A stretch of 26,846 nucleotides of DNA from CAZGTQ01 sp964528575 (GTDB lineage Bacteria > Planctomycetota > UBA1135 > GCA-002686595). Every line of letters begins with the position of its first letter. The stretch's first letter is position 1. The notes under the pieces are model-generated. The model was not told the DNA's origin. It saw nothing but the letters and a program-made list of their open reading frames with translations, and searched no databases. The stretch is from positions 1-26,846 of the forward strand of contig CAZGTQ010000232.1 in assembly GCA_964528575.1 (NCBI GenBank). The letters run 5' to 3'. Made by a program: the position numbers and the translations under genes. Positions 15,409-24,304 of the stretch are shown here, one piece after another.

Positions 15409-17193
15409 TTGCAAGCCCCCCCGCCGCGCTCGGGCCTCGCCGTCCTGTGGGCCTACTTCCGCCGCTTCCTGCGCCACCGCAGGCGGCTCTTCGCCGGCTT
15501 CGCGTGCATCCCCTTCGCGGCCGTCGCCGAGGTCGGGATCACGCTCCTGATCGGTTCGGCGCTCGATCGCCTGCGCGCGGGCGCGGACACGAGCTTCCTC
15601 GTCCCGCTCGCGCTGCTCGTCGTCGCCATCGCGGTCGCGCGCGGCGTCCTGCGCTTCTTCCAGCGCTGGTGGACGGTCTCCGTGTCGCGCTGGTTCGAGG
15701 TCGAGCTGAAGCAGGAGCTGTTCGAGAAGCTCGTCACGCTGCCGCGCTCGTTCTGGTCGCGCGCGCACACGGGCGACGTCGTCACGCGCCTGACCGCGGA
15801 CGTCGAGAACGTGCGCAGCCTGCTCGGCCCGGGCCTGATGCAAATGCTCGGCTCCCTCGTCGTGCTGCCGGTGAGCCTCGCGGTGCTCGTCCACCTCGAC
15901 GCGCGCGTCACGCTGCTCCTGTGCGCACCGCTCGCGGCGCTCGCGCTCGTCCTCTGGCGCCTCCTGCCGCGCCTGCACCGCTGGTCGCGCGCGGCGCAGG
16001 AGAGCCTGTCCGCGCTCGCCCACTGCGCGCAGGACTCGCTCGCCGGCGTGCGCGTCGTGCAGGGCTACGGCGTCGAGCGTGAGCGCGAGCTGCGCTTCGC
16101 CGCGCTCTCCGAGCGCAACCGCGACGACCAGGTCGCGCTCGCGCGCGCGCGCGCCACGAACCACGCGGCGTCGCACCTCGCGAAGGACGTCGTGTTCGTC
16201 CCGATCGTGCTCGTCGGGGGCCTCGCGATGCTGCGCGGCGAGCTGCCGGCGGGCGACCTGTTCGTGTTCATCGACCTGACGTTCAAGGTCTTCTGGCCGG
16301 TGCTCGCGGTCGGCTGGGTGCTCGGCTCGTACCCGCGCGCGCTCGCGAGCGCGCAGCGGCTCGACGAGCTCGCGCACGAGGAGAGCGAGCGCGATGCGCC
16401 GCGCGCGCCCCGGCCGACGCCGGCCAACGGTAGGCCGCGCGGCGCGCTCTCGCTGCGCGGCGTGGGGTACACGTATCCCGGCGCCGCGGAGCCCGCGCTC
16501 GAGGACGTCGACGTCGAGTTGCCGGCGGGCGCGATGCTCGGCGTCGTGGGCCCGACGGGCGCGGGCAAGTCGACCTTCGTCCACGCGCTCGGCGGCATCG
16601 TCGAGGCGCACGGGGAGCTGCTCCTCGACGGCGTCCCGTTCGACGCGCTGAGCGCGGCCGAGCTGCGTGCGGCGCAGGCGCACGTGCCGCAGGACGGCTT
16701 CCTGTTCTCGGACACGTGGCGCGCGAACGTCGAGCTCGGCGCACAGGAGCGGCTCTCCGACGCGGAGCTCGCGGTGCTCGCCGAGCGCGTCGCGCTCGCG
16801 GACGAGGTGCGCTCGTTCGAGGGCGGCTTCGACCAGCTCATCGGCGAGCGCGGAGTCACGCTGTCGGGCGGCCAACGCCAACGCACGTGCATCGCGCGCG
16901 CGCTCGCGTCGGACGCGCCGCTGCTCGTGCTCGACGACGCGCTCTCGTCGGTCGACGGCGAGACCGAGGCGCGGCTCCTGGAGACGCTGCGCGCGGAGCG
17001 CGGCCGGCGCTCGCTCGTCGTCGTCGCGCACCGGCTCAGCGCGGTGCGCGAGGCGGACGAGATCCTCGTGCTCGAGCGCGGCCGCGTCACGGCGCGCGGG
17101 ACGCACGAGGAGTGCCTCGCCCGCTCGGCGTGGTATCGCGCGGCCTGGGAGCGCCAGCGCGCGGCGGACGAGTGGGCGGAGGACGAGCGATGA
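15409..17193 (+). CDS. ABC exporter half-transporter, degenerate-site subunit
   Basis: A 594-aa fused membrane (about 1-320) and nucleotide-binding (about 345-590) ABC exporter subunit. The nucleotide-binding domain has Walker A GPTGAGKST (Lys387), Q-loop VPQDGF, signature LSGGQ (485-489), Walker B LLVLDDALSSVD and the H-loop His in VVAHRLS. The residue after Walker B is Asp510 instead of the catalytic Glu, as in degenerate-site subunits of heterodimeric exporters such as TM287/288. TTG at 15409 is proposed as start because the upstream 100 codons look non-coding; the true start is uncertain. The stop overlaps the next ABC gene (ATGA, 17190-17193), its obvious partner. Confidence 0.92.
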   Translation: MQAPPPRSGLAVLWAYFRRFLRHRRRLFAGFACIPFAAVAEVGITLLIGSALDRLRAGADTSFLVPLALLVVAIAVARGVLRFFQRWWTVSVSRWFEVELKQELFEKLVTLPRSFWSRAHTGDVVTRLTADVENVRSLLGPGLMQMLGSLVVLPVSLAVLVHLDARVTLLLCAPLAALALVLWRLLPRLHRWSRAAQESLSALAHCAQDSLAGVRVVQGYGVERERELRFAALSERNRDDQVALARARATNHAASHLAKDVVFVPIVLVGGLAMLRGELPAGDLFVFIDLTFKVFWPVLAVGWVLGSYPRALASAQRLDELAHEESERDAPRAPRPTPANGRPRGALSLRGVGYTYPGAAEPALEDVDVELPAGAMLGVVGPTGAGKSTFVHALGGIVEAHGELLLDGVPFDALSAAELRAAQAHVPQDGFLFSDTWRANVELGAQERLSDAELAVLAERVALADEVRSFEGGFDQLIGERGVTLSGGQRQRTCIARALASDAPLLVLDDALSSVDGETEARLLETLRAERGRRSLVVVAHRLSAVREADEILVLERGRVTARGTHEECLARSAWYRAAWERQRAADEWAEDER

Positions 17194-19064
17194 ACGCCGA
17201 GGAAGAGCTCGAGCGCTCGCACGAGCGGGTCGGGCCCGACGCGCGGCTGCTCCTGCGGCTCGCCACGTGGGCGCGACCGCACGCGCGCTCGTTCGCGGCG
17301 AGCCTGGCGGTCCTCCTGCTATTGTTCGGGGCGACGCTGCTCGGCCCGTGGATCGTGCGCGCCGCCGTCGACGGGCCGATCGCGCGCGGCCTCGCGGAGC
17401 ACGCATCCGAGACGCCCGACCCCGCCGTGATCGCGGCCGCCCGGGCCGAGCTGGCCGCGCTCGCCGGCGCGCTGCTCGCCGTGGCGCTGCTCGCGAGCCT
17501 GCTGCGCTGGGCCGAGGTCGCGTGGCTCGAGCGCGTCGGCCAGCGCGTGATCCACGACCTGCGCGGCGCGCTGTTCCGCAAGCTCTTGCGGCTCGACGTC
17601 TCGTTCCACGACCGCAACGCGACCGGGTCGCTCGTGACGCGCGTGACCTCCGACGTGGAGCGGCTGAACGAGCTGTTCACGTCCGGCCTGGTCGTGCTGC
17701 TGTTGGACCTCTTCAAGATCGTCGCGCTGCTCGCGATCCTGTTCGTCGTCGAGTGGCGCCTCGCGCTCGTCGTCGTCGTCCTCACGCCCGCGCTCGTCGC
17801 GGCGAGCATCGTGTTCCGCGGCCGCGCGCGCCGCGCGTACCGCGACGTGCGCGTGCGCCTGGCGACGTGGAACGGCTTCCTGCAGGAGGTGCTGTCGGGC
17901 GTGCACGTCATCAAGCTGTTCCGGGGCGAGGAGCGCGCGGCGCGGCGCTTCGCGGAGCTCGGCGCGCGCTACAACGAGGCCGGCCTGCGCGCGGTGCTCT
18001 ACTTCGCGCTCTTCTTCCCCGCGATCCACACGATCACGACGACGATCCAGGCGTCGATCCTCGTCGTCGGCGGCGGAGCGATCGCGCGCGGCACGATCAC
18101 GATCGGCATCTTCCTCCAGTTCTGGTTCTACCTGCGCTACCTGCTCGACCCGATCGCCGAGCTCGGCGAGCGCTACAACGTCTTTCAGAGCGCGTTCGCC
18201 GCCGCCGAGCGCGTGTTCGCGATCCTCGATGCCGAGCCGGCGCTCCCGCCTCCGCCCGCGCGCGCCGCGCCGCCGGCGCACGTCTCCGGCAGCGCGCCCG
18301 CGATCCGCTTCGAGCGCGTCTCGTTCGCCTACCCGGGCGGCCGCGAGGTCGTGCACGGCGTCGACTTCGCGATCGAGCCCGGCCACACCGTGGCGCTCGT
18401 CGGCGCGACCGGGGCGGGCAAGTCGACGCTCGTGCAGCTCCTCCTGCGCCTGCGCGACCCCACGTCGGGCCGCGTCACGCTCGACGGACACGACCTGCGC
18501 ACGGCGCCCGAGCTCGTGCGCGAGCGGCTCGGCCTCGTGCTCCAGGACGACTTCCTGTTCGGCGGCACGGTGCGCGAGAACCTCGTGCTCGGGCGGCCGG
18601 GGATCGGCGACGCGGAGCTCGAGCGCGCGCTCGCGGCCTCGACCGCCGACCGGGTCGTCGCGCGCCTGCCCGCCGGGCTCGACACCGTCCTCGCCGAGCG
18701 CGGCGCGACCCTCTCGACCGGCGAGCGCGAGCTCCTGGCGATCGCGCGCGCCCTGGCCGGGAACCCGCGCCTCGTCGTCCTCGACGAGGCGACCGCGAGC
18801 GTCGATTCGGCGAGCGAGGCGCGCATCCAACGGGCGACCGAGGAGCTGCTCGCCGGCCGCAGCGCGCTGGTCGTCGCCCACCGTCTCTCAACAGTTCGCC
18901 GGGCGGACCGTATCCTGGTCCTGCACCAGGGCCGCTTGCGCGAGGAGGGCACGCACGCCGAGCTCCTGGCCCGCGGCGGCCTCTACGCCCGCCTCCACGC
19001 CCTGCAGTTCGCCGATCCCCCCGCCGCGCCCGCCCGAGCACGATGCGACTCCTCCGATACCTGA
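17190..19064 (+). CDS. ABC exporter half-transporter, consensus-site subunit
   Basis: A 624-aa ABC exporter subunit, with a membrane domain at about 20-345 and an ATPase domain at about 370-610. Walker A is GATGAGKST (Lys411) and Walker B LVVLDEATASVD has the catalytic Glu533. Its signature is LSTGE (508-512) in place of LSGGQ, complementary to the first subunit. In a heterodimer this gives one consensus site (this Walker A/B with the partner LSGGQ) and one degenerate site. Relatives export drugs, lipids or peptides; proximity to LPS genes makes lipid or glycolipid export plausible but unproven. ATG at 17190 overlaps the upstream stop; the 3' end overlaps the parvulin gene by 22 bases. Confidence 0.95.
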   Translation: MNAEEELERSHERVGPDARLLLRLATWARPHARSFAASLAVLLLLFGATLLGPWIVRAAVDGPIARGLAEHASETPDPAVIAAARAELAALAGALLAVALLASLLRWAEVAWLERVGQRVIHDLRGALFRKLLRLDVSFHDRNATGSLVTRVTSDVERLNELFTSGLVVLLLDLFKIVALLAILFVVEWRLALVVVVLTPALVAASIVFRGRARRAYRDVRVRLATWNGFLQEVLSGVHVIKLFRGEERAARRFAELGARYNEAGLRAVLYFALFFPAIHTITTTIQASILVVGGGAIARGTITIGIFLQFWFYLRYLLDPIAELGERYNVFQSAFAAAERVFAILDAEPALPPPPARAAPPAHVSGSAPAIRFERVSFAYPGGREVVHGVDFAIEPGHTVALVGATGAGKSTLVQLLLRLRDPTSGRVTLDGHDLRTAPELVRERLGLVLQDDFLFGGTVRENLVLGRPGIGDAELERALAASTADRVVARLPAGLDTVLAERGATLSTGERELLAIARALAGNPRLVVLDEATASVDSASEARIQRATEELLAGRSALVVAHRLSTVRRADRILVLHQGRLREEGTHAELLARGGLYARLHALQFADPPAAPARARCDSSDT

Positions 19065-21010
19065 GCGTCCCGCTGATCCTGAGCGTCCCGCTGACCGTTC
19101 CGATCGCTGCCGCGCTGGCCGCCGCCGCTCCCGCCGCGCTCCCGTGCCCGCACGGCGGTGGGCCCTACCGCGGCCCCCAGACCGCGCTGCCCGACGCACC
19201 CGTCCTCGTCATCGACGGGACGCCGGTCGAGCGCAGCACCTACCGCGACTGGCTCGTCGCGTACCGCGGCTCGATCTCGGCGCAGACGTTCGCGCGCGCG
19301 TGGCGCATGGAGCGCGCGGCGGCCGAGCGCGGGGTCGAGCTCGATCCCGACGCGATCGGGGCGCTGATCGCCGATGAGGTCGGGCAGCGGGTCGAGAACG
19401 CGCTCGAGGGCGAGCGCGCGCGCTGGGAGGAGGAGCTCGGCATCCAACGCCGCTCGCCGGAGGGCTACCGCGCATGGCGCGCGCTCGAGCTGAGGAGCGA
19501 GCTCCTGCTCGAGAAGCTCGCCGCGCACGAGCGCAAGATCTCCGACGCGCGCCTCGAGCGCGAATGGGAGCGCGTCCACGGCCCGGGCGGCAAGAGCTAC
19601 GAGGTGCGCCAGATCCTGTTGCGCCTCGAGGTGCCGCCGCCGGAGCCGGGCTCGTCGCCGGCCGAGCGGCGCGCGCAGCGTGAGGATGCGCTGGCGGCGC
19701 TCGAGAAGGAGGCCCAGGCGCTGCGGGCGCGGGCGATCGCCGGCGAGGACTTCGGCGCGCTCGCGCGCGCGCACAGCAACGACGTAGCCTCGCGGGTGCG
19801 CGACGGGGCGCCGCCGAACGGCTTCGACCCCACCGGCTGGCCGGTCGCGGTGCTCGAGGACCTCGACGCGCTCGAGCCGGGTCAGGTGAGCGAGCCGCAC
19901 GCGTGCCGCGGCGGCTCCTGGATCTTCCAGCTCGTCGCGCGCGACGTGACGCCGCTGGAGAGCGTGCGCGACGAGCTCCGCGAGCGCATCCTCGCCGAGC
20001 CTCCCAACGGCGACGAGATCGAGGCGATGCGCGCGCGCGTCCTGGGCGACGACTCGTTCGAGGTGCTGCCTGCGATGTGGCACCCCCACGGCGAGGACGG
20101 CGGGCCGCTCCGCGACGACGAGCCCGTGCTGCGCATCGACGGCGTCGAGATCCAGCGCGGCGAGTACGCGCAGTGGCTCGCCGTCTACGCCGGCGAGACG
20201 ATGGTCGGCCGCTTCGTCGACCAGTGGATCGTCGAGCGCGAGGCGGCGCGCCGCGGCATCGAGGTGACGCCGGAAGCGGTCGACGCGCGGATGGACCACG
20301 ACATCGCCACTCTGATCGACTTCTTCCACCAGGGCGACGTCGAGGAATGGCGGCGCGAGCTGATCGGAGCCGGCCGCGACGAGGAGACCTTCCGGCGCGA
20401 GTACCGCTACAAGGCGCGCATGGACTACGTCGGCGAGCGCGTGCTCGCGTCGGAGCGCGAGGTGACGGCCGACGACGTGCGCGCCCTCTGGCGCGACCGC
20501 CACGGCCCCGACGGCCGCACCGTCGACGCGCGCACGATCCGCGTGGACGTCGTGCCGCCCCAGTTGCCCGAGGACGCGGGCGAGGAGGCGCGCGAGGCGG
20601 CCTGGGCGCGCGCCCGCGACGACGCGCAGCGCCGCGCGCGGACGCTGCGCGAGCGCGTCGCGGCCGGCGAGGACTTCGCCGCGCTCGCCGAGCGCCACAG
20701 CGACGACGTCGCGACGCGCGCGGCGGGCGGTCGCTTGCGCGAGCCGTGGCGCGCGGGCGTGGCGGGCGCGGCGGTCGACGCGGAGCTCTCGCGCGCCCCC
20801 GCCGCGACTCTGACGCCGGTCGTCGAGGTCGACGGCGGCTACGCGTTCTTCGAGGTGCTCGCGGTGACCGAGATCCCCTTCGACGCGGTGCGCGAGTCGC
20901 TGCGCGCCGAGCTCGAGTCCCAGCGCCCCTCGATCCCGCAGCTCTCCGCGTGGCGCAACGTGCTCGTGCGCGACGTCCCCGTCGAAGTGCTCCCGGCGCT
21001 GTACCGGTGA
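19043..21010 (+). CDS. Exported protein with two parvulin/SurA-like halves
   Basis: A 655-aa Sec-exported protein: a hydrophobic signal segment (about residues 5-30) ends near APAALPCP. It contains two similar halves, each an N-terminal chaperone-type helical region followed by a PpiC/parvulin-like domain. The halves match in order: VLVIDGTPVERSTYRDWLVAY versus VLRIDGVEIQRGEYAQWLAVY, REWERVHGPGGK-type segments versus WRDRHGPDGR, and AGEDFGALARAHSNDVASR versus AGEDFAALAERHSDDVATR. Parvulin active-site blocks (GGDLGW-type) are poorly kept, so chaperone activity may outweigh isomerase activity. It is translationally coupled to the ABC pair (22-base overlap), suggesting that it assists periplasmic folding or outer-membrane delivery; this is an inference. 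Confidence 0.85.
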   Translation: MRLLRYLSVPLILSVPLTVPIAAALAAAAPAALPCPHGGGPYRGPQTALPDAPVLVIDGTPVERSTYRDWLVAYRGSISAQTFARAWRMERAAAERGVELDPDAIGALIADEVGQRVENALEGERARWEEELGIQRRSPEGYRAWRALELRSELLLEKLAAHERKISDARLEREWERVHGPGGKSYEVRQILLRLEVPPPEPGSSPAERRAQREDALAALEKEAQALRARAIAGEDFGALARAHSNDVASRVRDGAPPNGFDPTGWPVAVLEDLDALEPGQVSEPHACRGGSWIFQLVARDVTPLESVRDELRERILAEPPNGDEIEAMRARVLGDDSFEVLPAMWHPHGEDGGPLRDDEPVLRIDGVEIQRGEYAQWLAVYAGETMVGRFVDQWIVEREAARRGIEVTPEAVDARMDHDIATLIDFFHQGDVEEWRRELIGAGRDEETFRREYRYKARMDYVGERVLASEREVTADDVRALWRDRHGPDGRTVDARTIRVDVVPPQLPEDAGEEAREAAWARARDDAQRRARTLRERVAAGEDFAALAERHSDDVATRAAGGRLREPWRAGVAGAAVDAELSRAPAATLTPVVEVDGGYAFFEVLAVTEIPFDAVRESLRAELESQRPSIPQLSAWRNVLVRDVPVEVLPALYR

Positions 21011-21014
21011 CGTG

Positions 21015-21047
21015 CTCGATGCGCTTCGCCTCCTCGATGCGCTTCGC
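21015..21047. repeat. 18-bp tandem duplication in convergent spacer
   Basis: CTCGATGCGCTTCGC occurs at 21015-21029 and again at 21033-21047, an 18-bp period, in the short spacer between the convergent parvulin and GT-C genes. It has no in-frame relation to either gene product. Confidence 0.75.
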
Positions 21048-21069
21048 GTGAGCGCGCGCGCGGCTCACG
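21047..21069. terminator. Inverted repeat at convergent gene ends
   Basis: CGTGAGC (21047-21053) and GCTCACG (21063-21069) form a perfect 7-bp stem around an alternating GC loop. It includes the stop codon of the minus-strand GT-C gene and follows the plus-strand parvulin gene by 36 bases. It is a candidate bidirectional terminator without T-tracts. Confidence 0.42.
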
Positions 21070-23206
21070 GGCGGTCGACGAGGGCGCGGACCGCGTCGCG
21101 GCGCGCGGCGAGCTCGGCGGCGTCCTCGGGCCGCGCGGCGGCGAGCTCGTCGAGCAACGCGAGCGTCTGGGCGACGAGCGCCGCGCGCTCCGCGACGGAC
21201 GGCGCGGAGCCCGCGGGTGCGTCCGTCGCGGCGCTCGCGCGCAGGAACAGCAGGTTCGCGAGCACGAGCCGCGCGTCCCAGCCGACCGGCTCGCCCGCCG
21301 GCGCGCCGGCCGCGACCGCGCGCGCGAGCTGCTCCGCCTCGGCGCGCAGCCCGCGCGCGGGCGCCGGCGGCTCGTCCTCGGCGCGCACGAGCAGCACGCG
21401 CGCGAGGGCGGAGCGCAGCTCGTCGTCCTCGGGATCGAAGCCGAGCGCCGCGCGCAAGTGGCTCTCGGCGGCCTGCGCGTGCCCCAGGTCGAGCTGCAGG
21501 AACGCCGCGAGCTTGCGCGCGCGGAAGCGCTCGCGCGGGTTCGCGTCCGGGTGCGTCGCGACCGCGCGCGTCCGCTCGAGCGCCGACGCGTAGGCGGCCC
21601 GCGCCGCCGCGTCGAGCTCGTCCGACGCGGCGCGCGCGCGGCGCACCTCGAGCTCGGCGAGCAGCAGCTCGACGCGCGACGTGCCCGGGTACGCGCGGTC
21701 GAGCCGCGTCGCGATCGCCCACGCCTCGTCGAGGCGCTCGGGGTCGTCGAGCAGCACGTGGACGTAGTTGAAGTCGCGCTTGTCGAGGTCGACCGCGCGC
21801 TCGGCGGCCGACAGCACCGGCGTCCACACGGCCGCGGCGCCGAGCGCGAGCGAGGCGGCGAGCGCGAGCGGGCCCGGCCCGCGCGCCACCCGGCCGCGCG
21901 CACGCAGCCGCGCCACGCACGCGACGACGAACCAGCCGGCGAAGGGCGCGAGCAGCGGCACGAGCGCGAGCCGCACGCGCATGCTCGTCACCGTCAGGAC
22001 GATCGTCGCGAGGTACAGGCCCGCGATCGCGGCGAGCTCGGCCGCCTCGCGCGCACGCGCCGGCCGGTCCGCGCCGCGCGCGAGCGCGAGCAACGCCACG
22101 CCCGCGAGCGCCAGCGCGCCGAGGACGCCGAAGCCCGGCCACCACGGCCCGAGCGTCGCGAGCCGCCGCGCGTCCCACGCGAGGTGGTGGTTGTCGGGCA
22201 CCTCGTAGCGGCCGAGCGTCAGCCGCAGCTTGTTCCACAGGATCCGCACGTGCAGGAGCGGCTGCTCGCGCACCGAGCGCGCGACCTCGCCGAGCCAGTA
22301 CGCGCTCACCTCGCCCGCGTCGAGCGGCCGGCCGAGCCGACGCTCGGCCTCGTGGCGCCAGTCGCGCGCCTCGTACTCGGGGATGCCGCGCACCCAGTCG
22401 AGCTCCGTCGCGCGCCCGTACGGGTTGTCGGGGTTGTTGCCGCCGTAGACGTTCGTGCCCGCCCCGCTCGTCGTCAGAGCGAACACGCCGCCCACCGCCT
22501 GGTTGCGCGCGGCGACCGGCAGCAGGACGAGCGCGACGCCGAACGCGCACGCGAGCGCGGGCCGCGCGCACCGGCCGAGCGGCGCCCCCCCGCGCGCGAG
22601 CGGCCACAGGCACAACAGCGGCGCGCACAGGAGCAGGTTGCCGCGCAGCAGCGCGCCGACGCCGGCGAGCACGCCGACCAGGGCCCAGCGCACCGTCTCG
22701 GCGCGCGAGCCGCGCTCGAGGTCGCGCGTCGAGAGCACCGCGAGGGCGAGCGTCGCGACGACCGGCAGCACGAGGTTGGGCTTGAGGACCAGGCTCGCGA
22801 GCAGCAGCGCCGGCTGGTAGATCGCGAGCAGCGCGGCCGCGACGATCGCGGGCGCGCGCCCGAACACGCGCCGCGCGAGCACGAAGACGAGCGCGACCGT
22901 CAGCGCTCCCAGCGCCGACTGCATGTGGCGCACCGCCGTCCGGTCGTGGCCGAAGAACGCGTAGATCGACGCAAGCCAGTACGGGTACGCGGGCTCTTGG
23001 AAGAAGACCTCGTCCCCGATCCAGTCGCCCTCGGCGATCGCGACCGCCCATGCGTCGTACGCGGCTTCGTCGATGACGAGGTGCTCCGCGTACGGGTGGC
23101 GCCGCTCGTACTCCAGCGCGACGACGACGCGCAGCACGAGCGCCAGCGCGACGAGCACGGCGATCAGGGCGCGGTCGCTCGGCCCGCGCCCGCTCGGCGC
23201 GCTCAC
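21065..23206 (-). CDS. GT-C (family 39-like) membrane glycosyltransferase with helical-repeat tail
   Basis: A 713-aa polytopic membrane protein of the PMT/ArnT-like GT-C superfamily, which transfers sugars from polyprenyl-phosphate donors on the periplasmic face. After the first membrane span comes LVIDEAAYDAWA (Asp46, Glu47), the acidic motif of the first external loop, then FFQEPAYPYWLA and about ten hydrophobic segments to about residue 460. The C-terminal 250 residues are soluble and TPR-like (for example AESHLRAALGFDPEDDELRSA is the clearest unit, cut here only as a description of residues near 590). The GTG start at 23206 overlaps the GT2 stop (GTGA), so both act in one pathway. Acceptor unknown. 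Confidence 0.86.
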   Translation of the reverse strand: MSAPSGRGPSDRALIAVLVALALVLRVVVALEYERRHPYAEHLVIDEAAYDAWAVAIAEGDWIGDEVFFQEPAYPYWLASIYAFFGHDRTAVRHMQSALGALTVALVFVLARRVFGRAPAIVAAALLAIYQPALLLASLVLKPNLVLPVVATLALAVLSTRDLERGSRAETVRWALVGVLAGVGALLRGNLLLCAPLLCLWPLARGGAPLGRCARPALACAFGVALVLLPVAARNQAVGGVFALTTSGAGTNVYGGNNPDNPYGRATELDWVRGIPEYEARDWRHEAERRLGRPLDAGEVSAYWLGEVARSVREQPLLHVRILWNKLRLTLGRYEVPDNHHLAWDARRLATLGPWWPGFGVLGALALAGVALLALARGADRPARAREAAELAAIAGLYLATIVLTVTSMRVRLALVPLLAPFAGWFVVACVARLRARGRVARGPGPLALAASLALGAAAVWTPVLSAAERAVDLDKRDFNYVHVLLDDPERLDEAWAIATRLDRAYPGTSRVELLLAELEVRRARAASDELDAAARAAYASALERTRAVATHPDANPRERFRARKLAAFLQLDLGHAQAAESHLRAALGFDPEDDELRSALARVLLVRAEDEPPAPARGLRAEAEQLARAVAAGAPAGEPVGWDARLVLANLLFLRASAATDAPAGSAPSVAERAALVAQTLALLDELAAARPEDAAELAARRDAVRALVDRP

Positions 23207-24294
23207 GAGCGCTCCATCTCCCAGCGGTCGCCGAGCGGCGCGGCGCGCTCCTCGCGCACGGCCTGCGCGATGACGCGCGCGAGGCGCGCGGCCTCGCGCC
23301 CGGCCGGGGCGAACGCGGCGGCGAGCACGAGCGCGGACGCGAGCGCGAGCCCCAGACCGCCGGCGAGCCGTGCGGCTGTCGCGAGCGCCAGCGCGGCGAG
23401 CGCCGCGGCCGCGAGCGGCGCGAGCCACGGGGCCGCGAGCGGGACGTGGCGGTAGAACAGCCACTGCGCCCGGTCGAGCGGCCCCGGGCCGAGCCCCACG
23501 CCCGGGCGCGCGATCGCCTGGACGTACGCGCGCGCGCGGCGCAGCGCCTGAGCCCGCGCGTGCGGCCCCGCGGGCGTCTTGATCTCGAGGAAGCGCGCGG
23601 CGCTCACGCGCCGGATCGTGCGCCCCGCGGCGCGCGCCTGCAACATCAGGTCGAGGTCGTCGGCCGCGACGCCCGGCGTCGGCGCGAGGCCGAGATCGGT
23701 GCGCCACGCGAGCAACTGCCCGTGCACGCTGAACAGGCGCCCGCAGCGCGACTCGAGCGCGCGCACCCGCGCGGTCCAGCGGTCGTAGCGCTCGCCCGCG
23801 TCGACCGGCGGCGCGCCGTCCGGTCCCGCGCAGCTCCCGTCGCTCGCGAGCGCGCGCACGAAGCGCTGCGCCCCGCACGCCATCCCCAGGCGCGGCTCCC
23901 GTGCGAACGCGTCGGCTAGCGCCACGAGCGCGCCCGGCTCCGCGACGACGTCCGCGTCGCTCAGGACGACGAGCCCGACGTCGCCGCCGAGCACCGCCAG
24001 GCCCGCCGCGATCGCCCCGGCCTTGCCGGGCCGCCCGTCGTTCGGCACGACGCGCGCGCGCACCGCCGTGCCGCCGAGCGCGTCTCGCTGGCCCACGCCG
24101 TCGGCCGCGAACAGCCGCTCGCACGCCGCGCGCGCGACGTCCGCCGTGCCGTCGTCCGAGCCGTCGTCGACCACGACGACCTCATGGACCGCGCCGACCG
24201 GGAGCGCAGGCCAGCGCGAGGCCGCGAGGTTCGCGAGGCGCCGCTCGATCACGGCGGCCTCGTTGCGACACGGGACGACGACGCCGAGCTTCAT
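23203..24294 (-). CDS. GT2-family membrane-anchored glycosyltransferase
   Basis: A 363-aa family 2 glycosyltransferase with GT-A fold. VVVPCRNEAAVIERRL opens the domain, VVVDDGSDDGT (40-50) binds the nucleotide, LSDADV (111-116) is the DXD-type metal motif, and VAADDLDLMLQARAAG carries the later conserved acidic residues of polymerising or lipid-linked GT2 enzymes. Two or more membrane segments (about 275-330) follow, placing it at the inner membrane. It overlaps the GT-C gene by four bases and lies 10 bases after the radical SAM gene. Making a polyprenyl-linked sugar for the GT-C enzyme is a reasonable hypothesis. Confidence 0.9.
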   Translation of the reverse strand: MKLGVVVPCRNEAAVIERRLANLAASRWPALPVGAVHEVVVVDDGSDDGTADVARAACERLFAADGVGQRDALGGTAVRARVVPNDGRPGKAGAIAAGLAVLGGDVGLVVLSDADVVAEPGALVALADAFAREPRLGMACGAQRFVRALASDGSCAGPDGAPPVDAGERYDRWTARVRALESRCGRLFSVHGQLLAWRTDLGLAPTPGVAADDLDLMLQARAAGRTIRRVSAARFLEIKTPAGPHARAQALRRARAYVQAIARPGVGLGPGPLDRAQWLFYRHVPLAAPWLAPLAAAALAALALATAARLAGGLGLALASALVLAAAFAPAGREAARLARVIAQAVREERAAPLGDRWEMERS

Positions 24295-24304
24295 CGCCGC
24301 CGCT

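Noticed and set aside
17319..18881. Long minus-strand open frame (520 codons) antisense to the second ABC gene
   Set aside because: Its translation is Arg/Asp/Glu/Ala-rich with no motif, while the opposite strand encodes a complete ABC subunit. At this GC content stop codons are rare in shadow frames.
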